From Fibrobacter succinogenes (GTDB lineage Bacteria; Fibrobacterota; Fibrobacteria; Fibrobacterales; Fibrobacteraceae): a stretch of 64,000 nucleotides of DNA. The notes below the pieces were generated by a model. It had not been told where the DNA came from. It searched no databases and was given only the letters and a program-made list of their open reading frames with translations. The stretch is taken from positions 37,530-101,529 of the forward strand of contig CADCBQ010000010.1 of assembly GCA_902799745.1 (NCBI GenBank), given 5' to 3'. The position numbers and the translations under genes were made by a program. This document shows, piece by piece, positions 1 to 10,030 of this stretch. The stretch's first letter is position 1. Every line of letters begins with the position of its first letter.

Positions 1-402
1 TTGATTGGCGACCAGGCGCTCGAAGAAAACGAACGCCACCGCTTTGCCTTTGGGTACGATCTGGGAGCCTTGTGGCAGGATTGGCAGCAGGTGCCTTTCG
101 TTTTCGGGGCGTGGATTGTCGCGAAGAGTGCCCTCAAGCCCGATTTAGAACAAACTTTGTTCCGCTATTTGCAGGCGACCCGCGAAAGCGTCGAAAAGTT
201 CCGCGCAAACCCCACTAAGGCGCTAGACCGTTGGTTAGCTCGCTACCCGGTGGATCTGCCCCGGGCTATAGTCGAAAACTATTATTCGGCAATCGATTAC
301 CGCTTTACGGATGACCGAAAGCGTTCTCTTTCGCTGTTTTTTGAGCATGCGGCAGCCCTTGGATTGATCCAAAACGCGCCTGCGCTTGAATTTTTGTATT
401 GA
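1..402 (+). CDS. MqnA-like menaquinone biosynthesis protein, C-terminal part
   Basis: The reading frame is open from the first base and stops at 400-402, so only the last 133 residues are present. The piece IGDQAL followed by YDLGALWQDWQQVPFVFGAW matches the conserved core of the MqnA/MqnD family, where YDLG-x-W-x-x-W-x-x-x-PFVFA/G is typical. MqnA is chorismate dehydratase, the first step of the futalosine route to menaquinone. This fits an anaerobe that uses fumarate reduction. The MqnA assignment over MqnD rests on the PFVF-x-x-W stretch alone. The true start lies upstream of the window. A good Shine-Dalgarno before the next gene suggests the following regulator is translated independently. 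Confidence 0.7.
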   Translation: MIGDQALEENERHRFAFGYDLGALWQDWQQVPFVFGAWIVAKSALKPDLEQTLFRYLQATRESVEKFRANPTKALDRWLARYPVDLPRAIVENYYSAIDYRFTDDRKRSLSLFFEHAAALGLIQNAPALEFLY

Positions 403-462
403 CATTCCTCCTAAACAATGTTATTTTAAGTTAACAATCCTTGGATCATCGAGGAGGATGTG

Positions 463-1326
463 ATGGTTGAAGAAAAAATTCTTGTTGTTGACGATAACGA
501 AGAAATCTTGGACAAGACCAAGGAACTTTTGGAGCGCGTCGGTTACAGCGTCGTATGCTGTAATTCCGGAAAAGATGCGCTGGCTTTTTTAAGCGAAAAT
601 AATGTGGATTTGGTGTTGCTCGATATCAATATGCCGAACATGAACGGCTTTGATGTCTGCTTGCGTATTCGCCAGCGTCACGCCCTCGATGACCTTCCGG
701 TAATCTTCCTTACGAACCGCGAAGATTCCGACAGCGTGACTAAGGGTTTCCAGGCGGGTGCCTCTGATTTTGTGAGCAAGAGTGCCATTGCCGAAATTTT
801 GCTTGCGCGCGTGAATGTGCACATTCGCCTGTGCCGCTCGCTGCATAACCTCAGGGACATTTCTTTGACCGACGACATGACTGGTTGTTTCAACCGCCGC
901 CATGGAATGTTCTCGTTGCGTGAATGGTTCTCGCGTTCCAAGCGTTACGGTACGCAGTTTGCCATCATCTATTTCGACCTGAATGGTTTGAAGGAAACCA
1001 ACGACCGTTATGGTCACCAGGCGGGAGACTTGCTGCTGCGCTCGGTTTCGACTTCGGTCAAGGAAATCTTGCGCGAAACCGACCAGCTCTTTAGAATGGG
1101 CGGCGACGAGTTCATGGTCATTTGTCCCGAAACCGACGTGAAGGGCGCCTTCGTTTGCGCCGAACGTATGGAAAAGATCGTGTCCGGTATTAAGATTGTC
1201 GAAAATCAGGCCTCGTTTGCCTACGGTATCGCTCATTCCAGCGAAGACTACAAGGAAGTCGACGACATGCTGCACAGCGCCGACGTTTCCATGTACAAGA
1301 TGAAAGAGGAAATGAGGAAGAAGTAG
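463..1326 (+). CDS. response regulator with GGDEF domain (diguanylate cyclase)
   Basis: This 287-residue protein has an N-terminal receiver domain (about 5-118) followed by a GGDEF domain (about 125-287). The acidic pocket D10-D11, phospho-acceptor D54 and the conserved lysine (K106, in SKS) are present. The GGDEF signature is intact at 213-217 and is preceded at the standard five-residue spacing by an RETD I-site (204-207), so product inhibition by c-di-GMP is expected. It is PleD/WspR-like with a single receiver, and phosphorylation should control c-di-GMP synthesis in the cytoplasm. I chose ATG 463 because AGGAGG at 452-457 is spaced five bases from it; an in-frame GTG at 460 would be too close. 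No sensor kinase is adjacent. Confidence 0.92.
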   Translation: MVEEKILVVDDNEEILDKTKELLERVGYSVVCCNSGKDALAFLSENNVDLVLLDINMPNMNGFDVCLRIRQRHALDDLPVIFLTNREDSDSVTKGFQAGASDFVSKSAIAEILLARVNVHIRLCRSLHNLRDISLTDDMTGCFNRRHGMFSLREWFSRSKRYGTQFAIIYFDLNGLKETNDRYGHQAGDLLLRSVSTSVKEILRETDQLFRMGGDEFMVICPETDVKGAFVCAERMEKIVSGIKIVENQASFAYGIAHSSEDYKEVDDMLHSADVSMYKMKEEMRKK

Positions 1327-1347
1327 GTAGTAGACAGAAGGATCTAA

Positions 1348-1379
1348 ACAAAAAGTCCCGCTTAAGCGGGACTTTTTGT
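1348..1379. terminator. bidirectional intrinsic terminator
   Basis: A perfect inverted repeat, GTCCCGC-TTAA-GCGGGAC, is flanked by an A-run on the left and a T-run on the right, so it can terminate both the diguanylate cyclase gene (+) and the converging aldolase gene (-). Confidence 0.9.
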
Positions 1380-1395
1380 GTCTAAATGGATTCGT

Positions 1396-2025
1396 CTACT
1401 TAATCGATGCAAGCAGCTTCTTCAGGCGCTCGGCAATGGTTGCCCAGTCGCCTGCGGCCATCAGCTTCGGGTCGTAAATGCTTGCGCCGAATGAAAGCAG
1501 GTTCGCGCCGGCCTTCAAGTAGCTGGCGGCGTTCTCCGGGTTCACGCCGCCGCATGCCATCAGCGGAATGTCACGGAACGGCCCGCGTAACGCCTTGATG
1601 TATTCGGGGCCGCCTACGCAGTTCACCGGGAAAATCTTGACGGCGGTAGCGCCTAAGTCGAATGCCTTTTGCACTTCGGTCGGGGTGAGTGCGCCCGGAA
1701 TAATCGGGATGCGAGCCGTGGCCGAAAGGCGGATGATTTCGTTACGCGTATTGGGCGTCACGATGAATTCGGCGCCTGCGGCAATGGCCTTGTCCAAGTC
1801 ACTCCCGTGGCGGACTGTACCTGCGCCCACGGAAATTCCGTGAGGCTTGGCGGCGGTCTTGAGGGCTGCAATAATCGATTCGGCGTTTGCGGTGTTCATG
1901 GTGACTTCGATCGCCTTGAGTCCGCATTCGACAGCGGTCTTGACGCATGCTTCTTCTGCGCCTTGGGGAATGTCGCGGAGAATGCCCACGACCGGCATCG
2001 GTTGTAAAAATTCAAGCAGATTCAT
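1396..2025 (-). CDS. eda: KDPG/KHG aldolase (2-dehydro-3-deoxyphosphogluconate aldolase)
   Basis: This is a 209-residue class I aldolase of the usual length for the Eda family, which cleaves KDPG to pyruvate and glyceraldehyde-3-phosphate and/or 4-hydroxy-2-oxoglutarate. Visible family motifs are R17 (GILRD), E40 in AIEVTMNT, GAGTV, TPN, PGALTPTEV, the Schiff-base lysine K130 in VKIFPV, and the phosphate-binding GGV. The enzyme belongs to the Entner-Doudoroff pathway or hexuronate degradation. No edd or uronate genes are adjacent, so the sequence does not show which substrate matters here. The gene is flanked by terminators on both sides and is probably monocistronic. Confidence 0.93.
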   Translation of the reverse strand: MNLLEFLQPMPVVGILRDIPQGAEEACVKTAVECGLKAIEVTMNTANAESIIAALKTAAKPHGISVGAGTVRHGSDLDKAIAAGAEFIVTPNTRNEIIRLSATARIPIIPGALTPTEVQKAFDLGATAVKIFPVNCVGGPEYIKALRGPFRDIPLMACGGVNPENAASYLKAGANLLSFGASIYDPKLMAAGDWATIAERLKKLLASIK

Positions 2026-2073
2026 GCCCTAAATATATATGAAAAATTCCTGAATGTGTACCACGAAAAATCA

Positions 2074-2104
2074 AAAAAAGTCGGCTTTGTGGGCCGACTT
2101 TTTC
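2074..2104. terminator. intrinsic terminator
   Basis: The stem AAAAGTCGGC/GCCGACTTTT with an A-run on one side and a T-run on the other lies immediately downstream of the minus-strand GH9 gene. Read on the minus strand it ends that transcript, before the aldolase gene. Confidence 0.85.
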
Positions 2105-2120
2105 ATGATATGTAATGAAC

Positions 2121-5100
2121 TTACTTGATCTTAATGCTCTGCGTTGCAAGGACCTTGCCGTTTTGCACGACTCTTGCAATCAGGGCTCCGCGGTGCGGAA
2201 GCTTGGCGAGGTTCACTTCGGCGCGGGTTCCGTCGAAGGTCTTGACCGTCAGCTGGTTGCCGAGCATGTCAAAGATCTTCACGGTCTTGGTGCCTTGGGC
2301 GGTAGTGAGCACATAGAGCTTGTTGTTGTTCACCTGCATGCGAGCCTTGGCGATGCTGGGCTTCTTCACAAAACCGATGCGGTCGTTGGTGGTCTTGCCC
2401 GGACCGTAACCCCACAAGAGCTTGCCCTTGCTGCGGATAACGATGTACGGATCTTCTGGTGCTCGCTGGATTTCGCACTGGTCCTTGTCCCAATCGGGGG
2501 CGCCTGCGTAAGCGGGTGCGTCCTTGGTGGCGGTGTGGGCGGTAAAGCTCCATCCGTCACCAACCTTGATTTTGGCGGGTTCGAGTGTGTACAAGCATTT
2601 ACCGTCCGAAATAAGTCCGGTGGTAACGCCTATGTCAAGTCTCATCCTTTTTCCAATGCCTATGGTTCCGAGATTGATGGGTTGTTCCCAGGTGTAGGTC
2701 TTGTAAACTTCGTCGTAAGTATCTTCAACCTTTGCCGGTTTGCTCATGTTACGTGTCATTTTTGTAACTTCTTCAGAGCAAGGCTTGTTGAACCCGGCCA
2801 TGTCGTAGGCTTGGCAAATATCTACAAGGAATGTAGCTCCGCAAGCTTCGACGTCTTCTTCGGTGGCGTCAAAATAAATGTAGGCTACAACGCTGTCTGC
2901 ATCTTCAAGGGTTTCGTTAAAGAGGTCAATGCTGAAATAATCTAAATCGTTGAAAATGTAATGGTATGCCCCTGCGTAAATTTCTCCGGAGAAGGGGGAG
3001 GCTTCGCCGGTTTTGCAGTTGTCGCACTTCTTTTCATAGTAGTCGCTGCCGCCATTACTCACGAGTGTAAGGGCAGAAGTCAAAAGGGCCGCCCCGTTAA
3101 GAGTAACTTCCGAAAAGTGGTAGATTTCCCAGTTCGGCACAGAGTCAGTATCTAATGAATTCATTTTATCAGGGGTTCGCCATCCAACTAGACCGCCAGT
3201 GGGAGCGACATATTTGTAGTTAAGACCGGGTGTATTCCTGCCTTCAGGGTTGGATGCCCTATGGTGCGGGTGTGCGTCGTTCTTGTCACCCACGCCGTAT
3301 ACAAAGGAAATGTCCCAGGGGTTTACTCCTAATAGGTAGTTTAGCTGGTTGATGCCCAATTGTTTCATGGTGGCAGAGTTCCAGTTTTGCACCCCATACT
3401 GCGGAAGCTCAATACCTTCCAAATCCTTAGTTACATCAGAATAAGCTAGCACTTCCAAAATGTTTGCGGCTTGGTAACTGTTATAAATCCAGTCTTGGTC
3501 GGTCAGCATTGTGTACCAGAGATCACCATAAGAAACAGGCTCTGAAATACCGTGTAAAGTCGGAATGGAAATGCTTTGAGAGCCATTGACGCCCAAGTAG
3601 TAGATGTTTGTACCAAGAGTTAATGCGACATTTTCTGCATAGGTTAAGCGAGTCTTATCATCAATGCCGTACTTAAGACCTGTTTCGGTATCCTTCAAGA
3701 GCATCTTGTAAAAGCCGTACAGAGCGTAAGTATAGGCGTTCGCCCAGCTCGTATTCTTGCTAGACCATGAAAGAATCCGGTAGAAGATTCTTGAGAATCT
3801 CCTATCAGGGTGTCTTCGACAGCTTCATTCAGGTAATCCATCTTGCCGCTTTTTTCATAGGTGGCATAATAGAGTGCAATAGCCGCAAGGGCAAGGTCAT
3901 CGTGAGATTCATTGTTACCGTTGTAAGCGGCACTACTCCAGCCATCGGCCTTCGGATTGTGCACATACGTCTTTCCGCCATCATAGGTGCCGGGGCCAAG
4001 ATTTTTTTCCTTGAGCTTCAGGTTCTTGGCGAAGTCGTACATCTTTTGGGCGACCATCAAGCAGCTGTCTGCAAAATCCTTGTCGTACTTGGCGTAATCT
4101 TTACTCAAGATGGCGAGACCTGCGGCAATTTCAGCGGAAATGTTGGAACCGAGTTCGCCGAGTCGCACATCGCGTTCATCGGGACCTCCGCGGCGAGAAA
4201 CATTCACGTAGTCCTGGGCTTCCGGGCGTCCCCACCAACCGTGGTCACTTCCGAAGTTTCCTACAGAAACCGGCATGTCGTCGACGACACCTTTTGCGAC
4301 GCGGAATGCCCTCAAGAAAAAGTCGGCGCCATGCTTGGCTTCGCGCAAAACATCGGGTATTTTGTCGGTGTTTACAAATTCTGCCTGGTTGTAGGCGTAG
4401 TGGTCTACGTCTTTGGTGGGGTTGCTTGCGGACATGACGGCTAAAGCCATAAAGGCGAATGCTTGGGTCTGGGATTCCTTCAGATGGTCCCCGGCATCGT
4501 ACCAGCCGCCCTGTAAGTCACCTTCCTTGGTTGTAATGTTTCCCTCTTCTATGCCATTCACCACCTTGCCTGCACCGTCTTTCACATGGCTCGGACCGTG
4601 GAACCAGGATTCGGAGTTGCCGCTACGTTGGATGCCGAAGAACTTGAGGGAGGCGTCTTTCACCATGGTGTAAACGTCGTCGCTCACGATGAAGGTGCTG
4701 GAAATGTCGTCGCCCACTTTGATGCGCAGACGCTTTTCGGTAGGTACGCTTTGCGGAATTTTACCGACAAAGATTTTGCCGGACTGTCCGGTAATTTTAA
4801 CTATGTAACGATTTTGTGCGACAGTTGAGGCGTCTGTGCCGGCAACAATGGTCCAGTCGCTTTGGGTCTCTGCTTCTGTTGCGGTGAAGATTCCGGTTAC
4901 TTTGGTGCTGAGCGACTTGCCGTCAGCATCCACAACTTCGAATTCCTTGGCGGAGCCCACATAGTAGAACTGGCGCTCCTTATCGCTCTTGAGGTAGCCC
5001 GCCTGGTTCACGCGGATCGGCGAAATCTTGGTGTTAATGGCGTCGTAGTAGGCCTGGTCCAGGGTGTCGGGCATCAGGGCGCCCGCCTTGAAGCTTTCGG

Positions 5101-5296
5101 GCGTGGCCGGAATATTCAGAACGCCGTGTTTCTTTGTTATCGTGGTGTCAAACTTGCTGATTGCCGTCGAATCCCAACTCAAGGGCCAGGTGGGGCGAAT
5201 CAAGTCGTAGGGGGTGGTGGCGGCCATTGCTGCCGTTGCCGAAAAGGCGAGGGATGCTGCGATTGCAATCGGTTTAATTTTCTGGTGCCTTCTCAT
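2121..5296 (-). pseudogene. GH9 family cellulase, interrupted by a frameshift
   Basis: Two open frames on the minus strand together make one gene parallel to the intact neighbour at 5421-8609. The first runs from ATG 5296 to a stop at 3695, and the second from about 3770 to TAA at 2121. The joint lies near 3765-3777, where GFFH in the first frame continues as WSSKNTSWANAYTYALYG in the -1 frame. The total length (3176 bases, one short of a multiple of three) fits loss of one base, perhaps in a T-run. Restored, it would be about 1058 residues: signal peptide, Ig-like E-set domain (ISPIRVNQAGYLKS), GH9 domain with YDAGDH and HPHHRASNPEG, an extra beta-rich module, and a C-terminal sorting-like domain ending QSIKIK. 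SD GGAGGT precedes ATG 5296. It may be a real pseudogene or a sequencing error. Confidence 0.85.
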
Positions 5297-5370
5297 AAAT
5301 ACCTCCGAGTATGGCGTAAGGTAATTATAAGAAAAGTCTGTTTACCTTTCAAGTACAATGTAAAAAAGAC

Positions 5371-5400
5371 ATGCCCGCATGATAGCGGGCATGATACTAA
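5371..5400 (-). terminator. intrinsic terminator after the upstream GH9 gene
   Basis: The perfect stem ATGCCCGC/GCGGGCAT (5371-5392) is followed on the minus strand by a TCTTTTTTA stretch, placing a terminator between the two tandem GH9 genes. The second therefore probably has its own promoter. Confidence 0.75.
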
Positions 5401-5420
5401 TACAAAAAAATGTAAAGTTC

Positions 5421-8400
5421 TTATTTGATCTTAATGCTCTGCGTTGCAAGCACCTTGTCGTTTTGTACGACTCTTGCAATCAGGGCGCCACGGTGCGGAA
5501 GATTTGCGAGGTTCACTTCGGCGCGGGTTCCGTTGAAGGTTTGTGCCGTCAGCTGGTTGCCGAGCATGTCGAAGATCTTCACGGTCTTGGTGCCCTGGGC
5601 GGTGGCGAGCACGTAGAGCTTGTTGTTGTTTACCTGCATGCGAGCCTTGGCAACACTAGGAATCTTCACAAAGCCTTCGCGGTCGCTGGTGGTGTTGCCC
5701 GGACCGTAGCCCCACAAGAGCTTGCCTTTGCTGCGGAGAACGATGTAGGGGTCCTGCGGAGCTTGCTGGATGTCGCACTGGTCCTTGTCCCAATCGGGGG
5801 CGCCTGCGTAAGCGGGTGCGTCCTTGGTGGCGGTATGGGCGGTAAAGCTCCATCCGCCAGCTACGTTAACCTTGGAGGGCTGCATGGTGGCATCGCAATG
5901 TCCGGTTGTGGGTAAGCCGGTCGTCACGCCGATGTCAAGTCTCATCCTTCTTCCGTAGCCGACGGTTCCGAGATAGATGGCTTGTTGCCAGGTATAAGTC
6001 TTTTTGTCTTTGTTGTAAGTATCTTCAATTTTCTGGGGGAGTTGATCCCTCATAGCTGTTCTGAGTTCGCGATCGTTTTCGCATGGCTTGTTGAAACCGG
6101 CCATATCGTAAGCCTGGCAAATGTCTAGAGTGAATATGGCTCCACAATCGTTCATTTCTTCTTGGGTTGCTTCGAAGTAAATGTAGGCCACAACGCTGTC
6201 GGCATCTTCAAGGGTCTCGTTAAAGAGATTGATGTTGAAATAATCCATGTCGCCGAAAGTGTAATGGTATGCAGCGGCATAAACCTCACCGGAGAAGGGA
6301 GAAATTTCGCCGGTCTTGCAGTTGTCGCATTTTTTTTCGTAGTAGTCGCTGCCGCTGTTGCTTACGAGGGTAAGGGCTGACAGAAGTGTCGTAGATGCGT
6401 CGAGGCAGGTTTCCGAAAGTCTATAGTCGAGCGAGCTTAAAGTATCGGGAACCCAAGAGTTTGTTTCAGAGGGCATGGCTCCGCCCAAAAGGCCTCCGAC
6501 AGGGCAGACGTATTTGTAATTAAGGCTCGGTGAATTTTTGCCTTCGGGGTTCGCTGCCCTGTGGTGGGGGTGAGCGTCGTTCTTGTCACCGATGCCGTAC
6601 ACAAAAGAAATATCCCAGGGGTTTACACCGAGTAGGTAATTCAACTGATTAATACCGAGCTGACGCATTTCGCTTGCCTTGAGTTCGGAGCTAGCCATGG
6701 TCGGAAGTTTGATACCTTGCTTTTCAATATCGGCTGCTACATCGGCGTAGGCGAGAACGTCAAAGATATTGCCCATCTGGTAGCGGTTGTGAAGCCAATC
6801 TAGGGGGGTCCGCATGGAATACCAAGTGGGGTCGTATTGCACCGAGGAACTTAGCATAGAGGTTGTGGCAGGAAGAGTGATTGATCCTGTTCCTGAGCTC
6901 ACATCGTAGAGGTTCTCGATCATGCTTGCAAGACAGCCTTCGATGGCGGCAAGTCGTTCCTCTTCGGTAAGACCATATTCAGCTGTAGCCTTAGTCTTGT
7001 CGGCAAGAATTAGCTTGTATAAAGCGTAAATGGCGTAGGTGTGTACAGAGGCCCAATCTGTGTTGGCTCCCTTGAGCATTGAACCTAAGTTTCCGGTAAA
7101 CCATCCGCCTGCAAAGAGTCGATTTTGCTGATTTTTCAAAAGGTCTGTGGCGCGAATCATATCGTCAGCGTAATCTTTTTTGCCGGTGGCGTAAAGGAGT
7201 GCCACCGAGGCCAATCCCATTTTGTCAATATAAGAAGTGTTGCCGTTGTAGGCCGCGGTGTTGACGATAGCGCTTGTATTGTTCTTGAATGCTTTGCCTT
7301 GAGTTAGGGATTTGGCGAAGTCGTACAATTTTTCGGCGACCATTAAGCAGCTATCTGCATACTTTTTGTCATAAGTGGCGTAGTCTTTTCCCAAAATGGC
7401 AAGGCCTGCTGCAATTTCTGCGGAAACAGTGGAGCCGAGTTCTCCCAGGCGTACGTCGCGAGTAGCGGGACCACCTCGGTCTGTGGCTGCGTAAGAATTG
7501 TCGGTTGGGAGATAATCTTGGGCTTCCGGACGTCCCCACCAGCCGTGGTCTGCTCCGAAGTTGCCTACAGAAACGGGCATGTCGTCAATAACGCCCTTGG
7601 CAAATTCGTAAGCCTTTAAGAAGAAGTCTGCGCCGTGCTTCGCTTCGCGCAGAACATCGGGAATGCCGTCGGTCTTTACAAATTCACCCTGGTTGTAGGC
7701 GTAATGGTCTACGTCCTTGCTGGGGTTGGTGGCAGACATTACGGCGAGCACTGCAAAGGCGTATGCTTGCGTTTGCGATTCCTTCAGGTGGTCGCCACAA
7801 TCATACCAACCGCCTGCAAGGGAACCTGCCCTGGATTCCGTAAAACCGCGTTCTGTATTATTGGCGTCTGCTGTGACGACGCCTCCGCCGTCTTTGGTGT
7901 GGCTTGGACCGTGGAACCAAGATTGCGAGTTGCCACTGCGCTGGATGCCGAAGAACTTGAGGGTAGCATCTTTTGCCATGGTGTAAACGTCGTCGCTTAC
8001 AATAAAGGTGCTGGAAATTTCGTCACCCACCTTGATGCGCAGACGCTTGTCGGTCGGTACGTTTTGCGGAATTTTACCGACAAAGATGGTGCCGGCAGGT
8101 CCGGTAATATTGACCTGGTAACGTTTTGTGTCGGTGGTTGCTGCGTCTGTACCGGCTTTAATTGTCCAATCGCTTTGGGTTGTTGTTCCGGTTGCAGTGA
8201 GCGTTCCGGTTATCTTGGTGCTGAACGACTTGCCGTTTTCATCTACGACTTCGAATTCTTTGGCGGTGCCTACGTAGTAGAACTGACGTTCCGTGTCGCT
8301 CTTGAGGTAACCGGCCTGGTTCACGCGGATCGGCGAAATCTTGGAGTTGATAGCATCAAAGTAGGCCTGGTCCAAGGTGTCGGGCATCAGGGCGCCCGCC

Positions 8401-8609
8401 TTGAAGCTAGCAGGCGTCTTGGCGATATTTAAAACGCCAATTTTCTTTGTTACCTTATTAGTATCGAACTTGCTGATTGCTGTGGAGTCCCATTTTAAAG
8501 GCCATGTTGGGCGAATCAGGTCATAAGGTGTGGTGGCGGCAAATGCTGCAGAAGCAGAAAGTGCTGCCAGGGTAGATGCCATAACCCCTGCATGTTTTTT
8601 TAGACGCAT
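5421..8609 (-). CDS. secreted GH9 family cellulase with C-terminal sorting-like domain
   Basis: This 1062-residue protein is the intact paralogue of the frameshifted gene downstream. It has a signal peptide (cleaved near SAAFA-ATTP), an N-terminal Ig-like domain of the CelD_N type (ISPIRVNQAGYLKS), and a GH9 (alpha/alpha)6 catalytic domain. The catalytic aspartate pair is D270/D273 in GGWYDCGDH, with Cys where most GH9 enzymes have Ala. The PHHR motif is present as HPHHRAANPEG. E733 in RLSETC sits where the GH9 acid glutamate is expected (inference). A second beta-rich region of unknown fold follows, then an Ig-like C-terminus (VKIFDMLGNQL to QSIKIK) resembling T9SS sorting domains. It should hydrolyse beta-1,4-glucan at or outside the cell surface. 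The SD GGAGG precedes the ATG. Confidence 0.9.
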   Translation of the reverse strand: MRLKKHAGVMASTLAALSASAAFAATTPYDLIRPTWPLKWDSTAISKFDTNKVTKKIGVLNIAKTPASFKAGALMPDTLDQAYFDAINSKISPIRVNQAGYLKSDTERQFYYVGTAKEFEVVDENGKSFSTKITGTLTATGTTTQSDWTIKAGTDAATTDTKRYQVNITGPAGTIFVGKIPQNVPTDKRLRIKVGDEISSTFIVSDDVYTMAKDATLKFFGIQRSGNSQSWFHGPSHTKDGGGVVTADANNTERGFTESRAGSLAGGWYDCGDHLKESQTQAYAFAVLAVMSATNPSKDVDHYAYNQGEFVKTDGIPDVLREAKHGADFFLKAYEFAKGVIDDMPVSVGNFGADHGWWGRPEAQDYLPTDNSYAATDRGGPATRDVRLGELGSTVSAEIAAGLAILGKDYATYDKKYADSCLMVAEKLYDFAKSLTQGKAFKNNTSAIVNTAAYNGNTSYIDKMGLASVALLYATGKKDYADDMIRATDLLKNQQNRLFAGGWFTGNLGSMLKGANTDWASVHTYAIYALYKLILADKTKATAEYGLTEEERLAAIEGCLASMIENLYDVSSGTGSITLPATTSMLSSSVQYDPTWYSMRTPLDWLHNRYQMGNIFDVLAYADVAADIEKQGIKLPTMASSELKASEMRQLGINQLNYLLGVNPWDISFVYGIGDKNDAHPHHRAANPEGKNSPSLNYKYVCPVGGLLGGAMPSETNSWVPDTLSSLDYRLSETCLDASTTLLSALTLVSNSGSDYYEKKCDNCKTGEISPFSGEVYAAAYHYTFGDMDYFNINLFNETLEDADSVVAYIYFEATQEEMNDCGAIFTLDICQAYDMAGFNKPCENDRELRTAMRDQLPQKIEDTYNKDKKTYTWQQAIYLGTVGYGRRMRLDIGVTTGLPTTGHCDATMQPSKVNVAGGWSFTAHTATKDAPAYAGAPDWDKDQCDIQQAPQDPYIVLRSKGKLLWGYGPGNTTSDREGFVKIPSVAKARMQVNNNKLYVLATAQGTKTVKIFDMLGNQLTAQTFNGTRAEVNLANLPHRGALIARVVQNDKVLATQSIKIK

Positions 8610-8726
8610 AAGTCCTCCATATATTATGGAGGAAATATAGCACCGTTTTTAAAACTCTGCAAGCAAAATGTAAGATTCTGTAGTTTGAATCACATACTAT
8701 TGATTGCGGTTGCGTTATTTTGCATT

Positions 8727-9935
8727 TTATTCGAACCTTAAGGCCTCAATCGGGTCAAGACGGCTTGCCTTACGGGCAGGGTACCAGCCAAAAAATACGC
8801 CAGTCGCAAAGCACACGGCAAAACTCACGATCACGCTGGTAACAGACACGCTCATGGGCATGTTGAAGGCAATTTTCACGATTTCGGAGGCGGCAATGCC
8901 GAGTGCTATCCCGATAATGCCCCCGAGTAGGCTGATAATCACCGATTCGAACAAAAACTGGAACATAATGTCTTTGCCGCGGGCGCCGATGGCCATTCGC
9001 AAGCCAATTTCTTTAGTGCGTTCCGTGACAGACACGTACATAATGTTCATGATACCGATACCGCCTACAAACAAACTAATACCTGCGATAATCGTGAGCA
9101 CCAGAGAAATCATGTCAGAAGTACTCGTGATGGTCTGAATCATTTCTTCTTGCGTAAACACGCGGAACGGGTCAACGGGCTTAGTCCAGCCGCGACGTTC
9201 CTTCAGGATTCCCATGATTTCTTCGGTCGCCTTTTCGGCGTAACCTTCACCGATGGAATTCGCGAAAATCTGGCGGATGTTTGTGGTGGCAGAAAACCTG
9301 CGCATCACTGTCTGGTAAGGCGTGAAAATCACGTCATCGTTGTCTTGCCCGAAGTCTCCGGAGCCTTTCGCTTTCAAGGTGCCGATAACCTTCAGGGGAA
9401 TGTTCTTGTAGCGAATGGTCTTGCCAATCGGGTCGCCTTCAGGGAACAGGTTCTTGACAACGGTTTGCCCGATCACACAGACTTTGGCCATGCGGTCTGC
9501 CTGGTCGTCGAACATGACGCCGTCTTCGATTTCGTAGTTGCGAATCTTGAGGTAGTCGGCAGAAATGCCGCTCAAGGTTGTGGGGGAGTTGTTGTTGCCA
9601 ACAATCGCCTGCCCGCCTACAGTCATCATCGGCGAAACACCGTTAATGTAGGCGGCGTTTTCGCGGATGGCGATAATGTCGGCTTCTTCGAGGAGTTCGC
9701 TATTGGATTCTTGTTGCACACCGCCGCGTCGATCACGGTTCGGCATGATGATGATTGCGTTCGAACCCATCGCAGTCATCTGTTCCTTGATGGAGATTCG
9801 GGAGCCTTCGCCCATGGCGACCATGGCAATCACCGCCGCGACACCGATGACGATGCCGAGCACCGAAAGGAAGGTACGCATGCGGTTGCGGAGCAAAGCC
9901 TTGAGTGCAATTTTTATAAGAGTAAAAGGAGACAT
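8727..9935 (-). CDS. MacB-like ABC transporter permease
   Basis: This 402-residue protein has the MacB/FtsX layout: an N-terminal membrane helix (about 20-42), a large periplasmic MacB_PCD domain (about 50-250), and three C-terminal helices with the FtsX signature (GGIGIMNIMYVSVTERTKEIG). The tail YPARKASRLDPIEALRFE is typical. It acts in the inner membrane as a mechanotransmission-type transporter for peptides, lipoproteins or small molecules. The ATPase gene lies just upstream, separated by a 95-base gap holding a REP-like element. No membrane-fusion partner (MacA-like) or TolC is adjacent, so the substrate cannot be inferred. Confidence 0.9.
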   Translation of the reverse strand: MSPFTLIKIALKALLRNRMRTFLSVLGIVIGVAAVIAMVAMGEGSRISIKEQMTAMGSNAIIIMPNRDRRGGVQQESNSELLEEADIIAIRENAAYINGVSPMMTVGGQAIVGNNNSPTTLSGISADYLKIRNYEIEDGVMFDDQADRMAKVCVIGQTVVKNLFPEGDPIGKTIRYKNIPLKVIGTLKAKGSGDFGQDNDDVIFTPYQTVMRRFSATTNIRQIFANSIGEGYAEKATEEIMGILKERRGWTKPVDPFRVFTQEEMIQTITSTSDMISLVLTIIAGISLFVGGIGIMNIMYVSVTERTKEIGLRMAIGARGKDIMFQFLFESVIISLLGGIIGIALGIAASEIVKIAFNMPMSVSVTSVIVSFAVCFATGVFFGWYPARKASRLDPIEALRFE

Positions 9936-9952
9936 AAGCTAATTCCTAGAAG

Positions 9953-10024
9953 TGTCATCTTGAGTGGAGAACCGAAGGTTCGGAATCGAAAGATCTAGAT
10001 CCTTCGACTTCGCTCAGGATGACA
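9953..10024. repeat. dispersed TGTCATCCTGAGC repeat, copy 1 (palindromic)
   Basis: The element starts TGTCATCTTGAG and ends CTCAGGATGACA, an inverted pair enclosing about 48 bases with CCGAAGGTTCGG and GATCTAGATC inside. Related copies lie at 22001, 46027 and 58865. It sits between the ABC ATPase and permease genes and would form a strong stem-loop in their mRNA. Confidence 0.8.
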
Positions 10025-10030
10025 TAAATA

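Noticed and set aside
3765..3777. Programmed -1 frameshift in the GH9 gene.
   Set aside because: The site (GGA TTC TTT CAT) does not match an X-XXY-YYZ slippery heptamer in the right frame, and the intact paralogue reads through without any shift.
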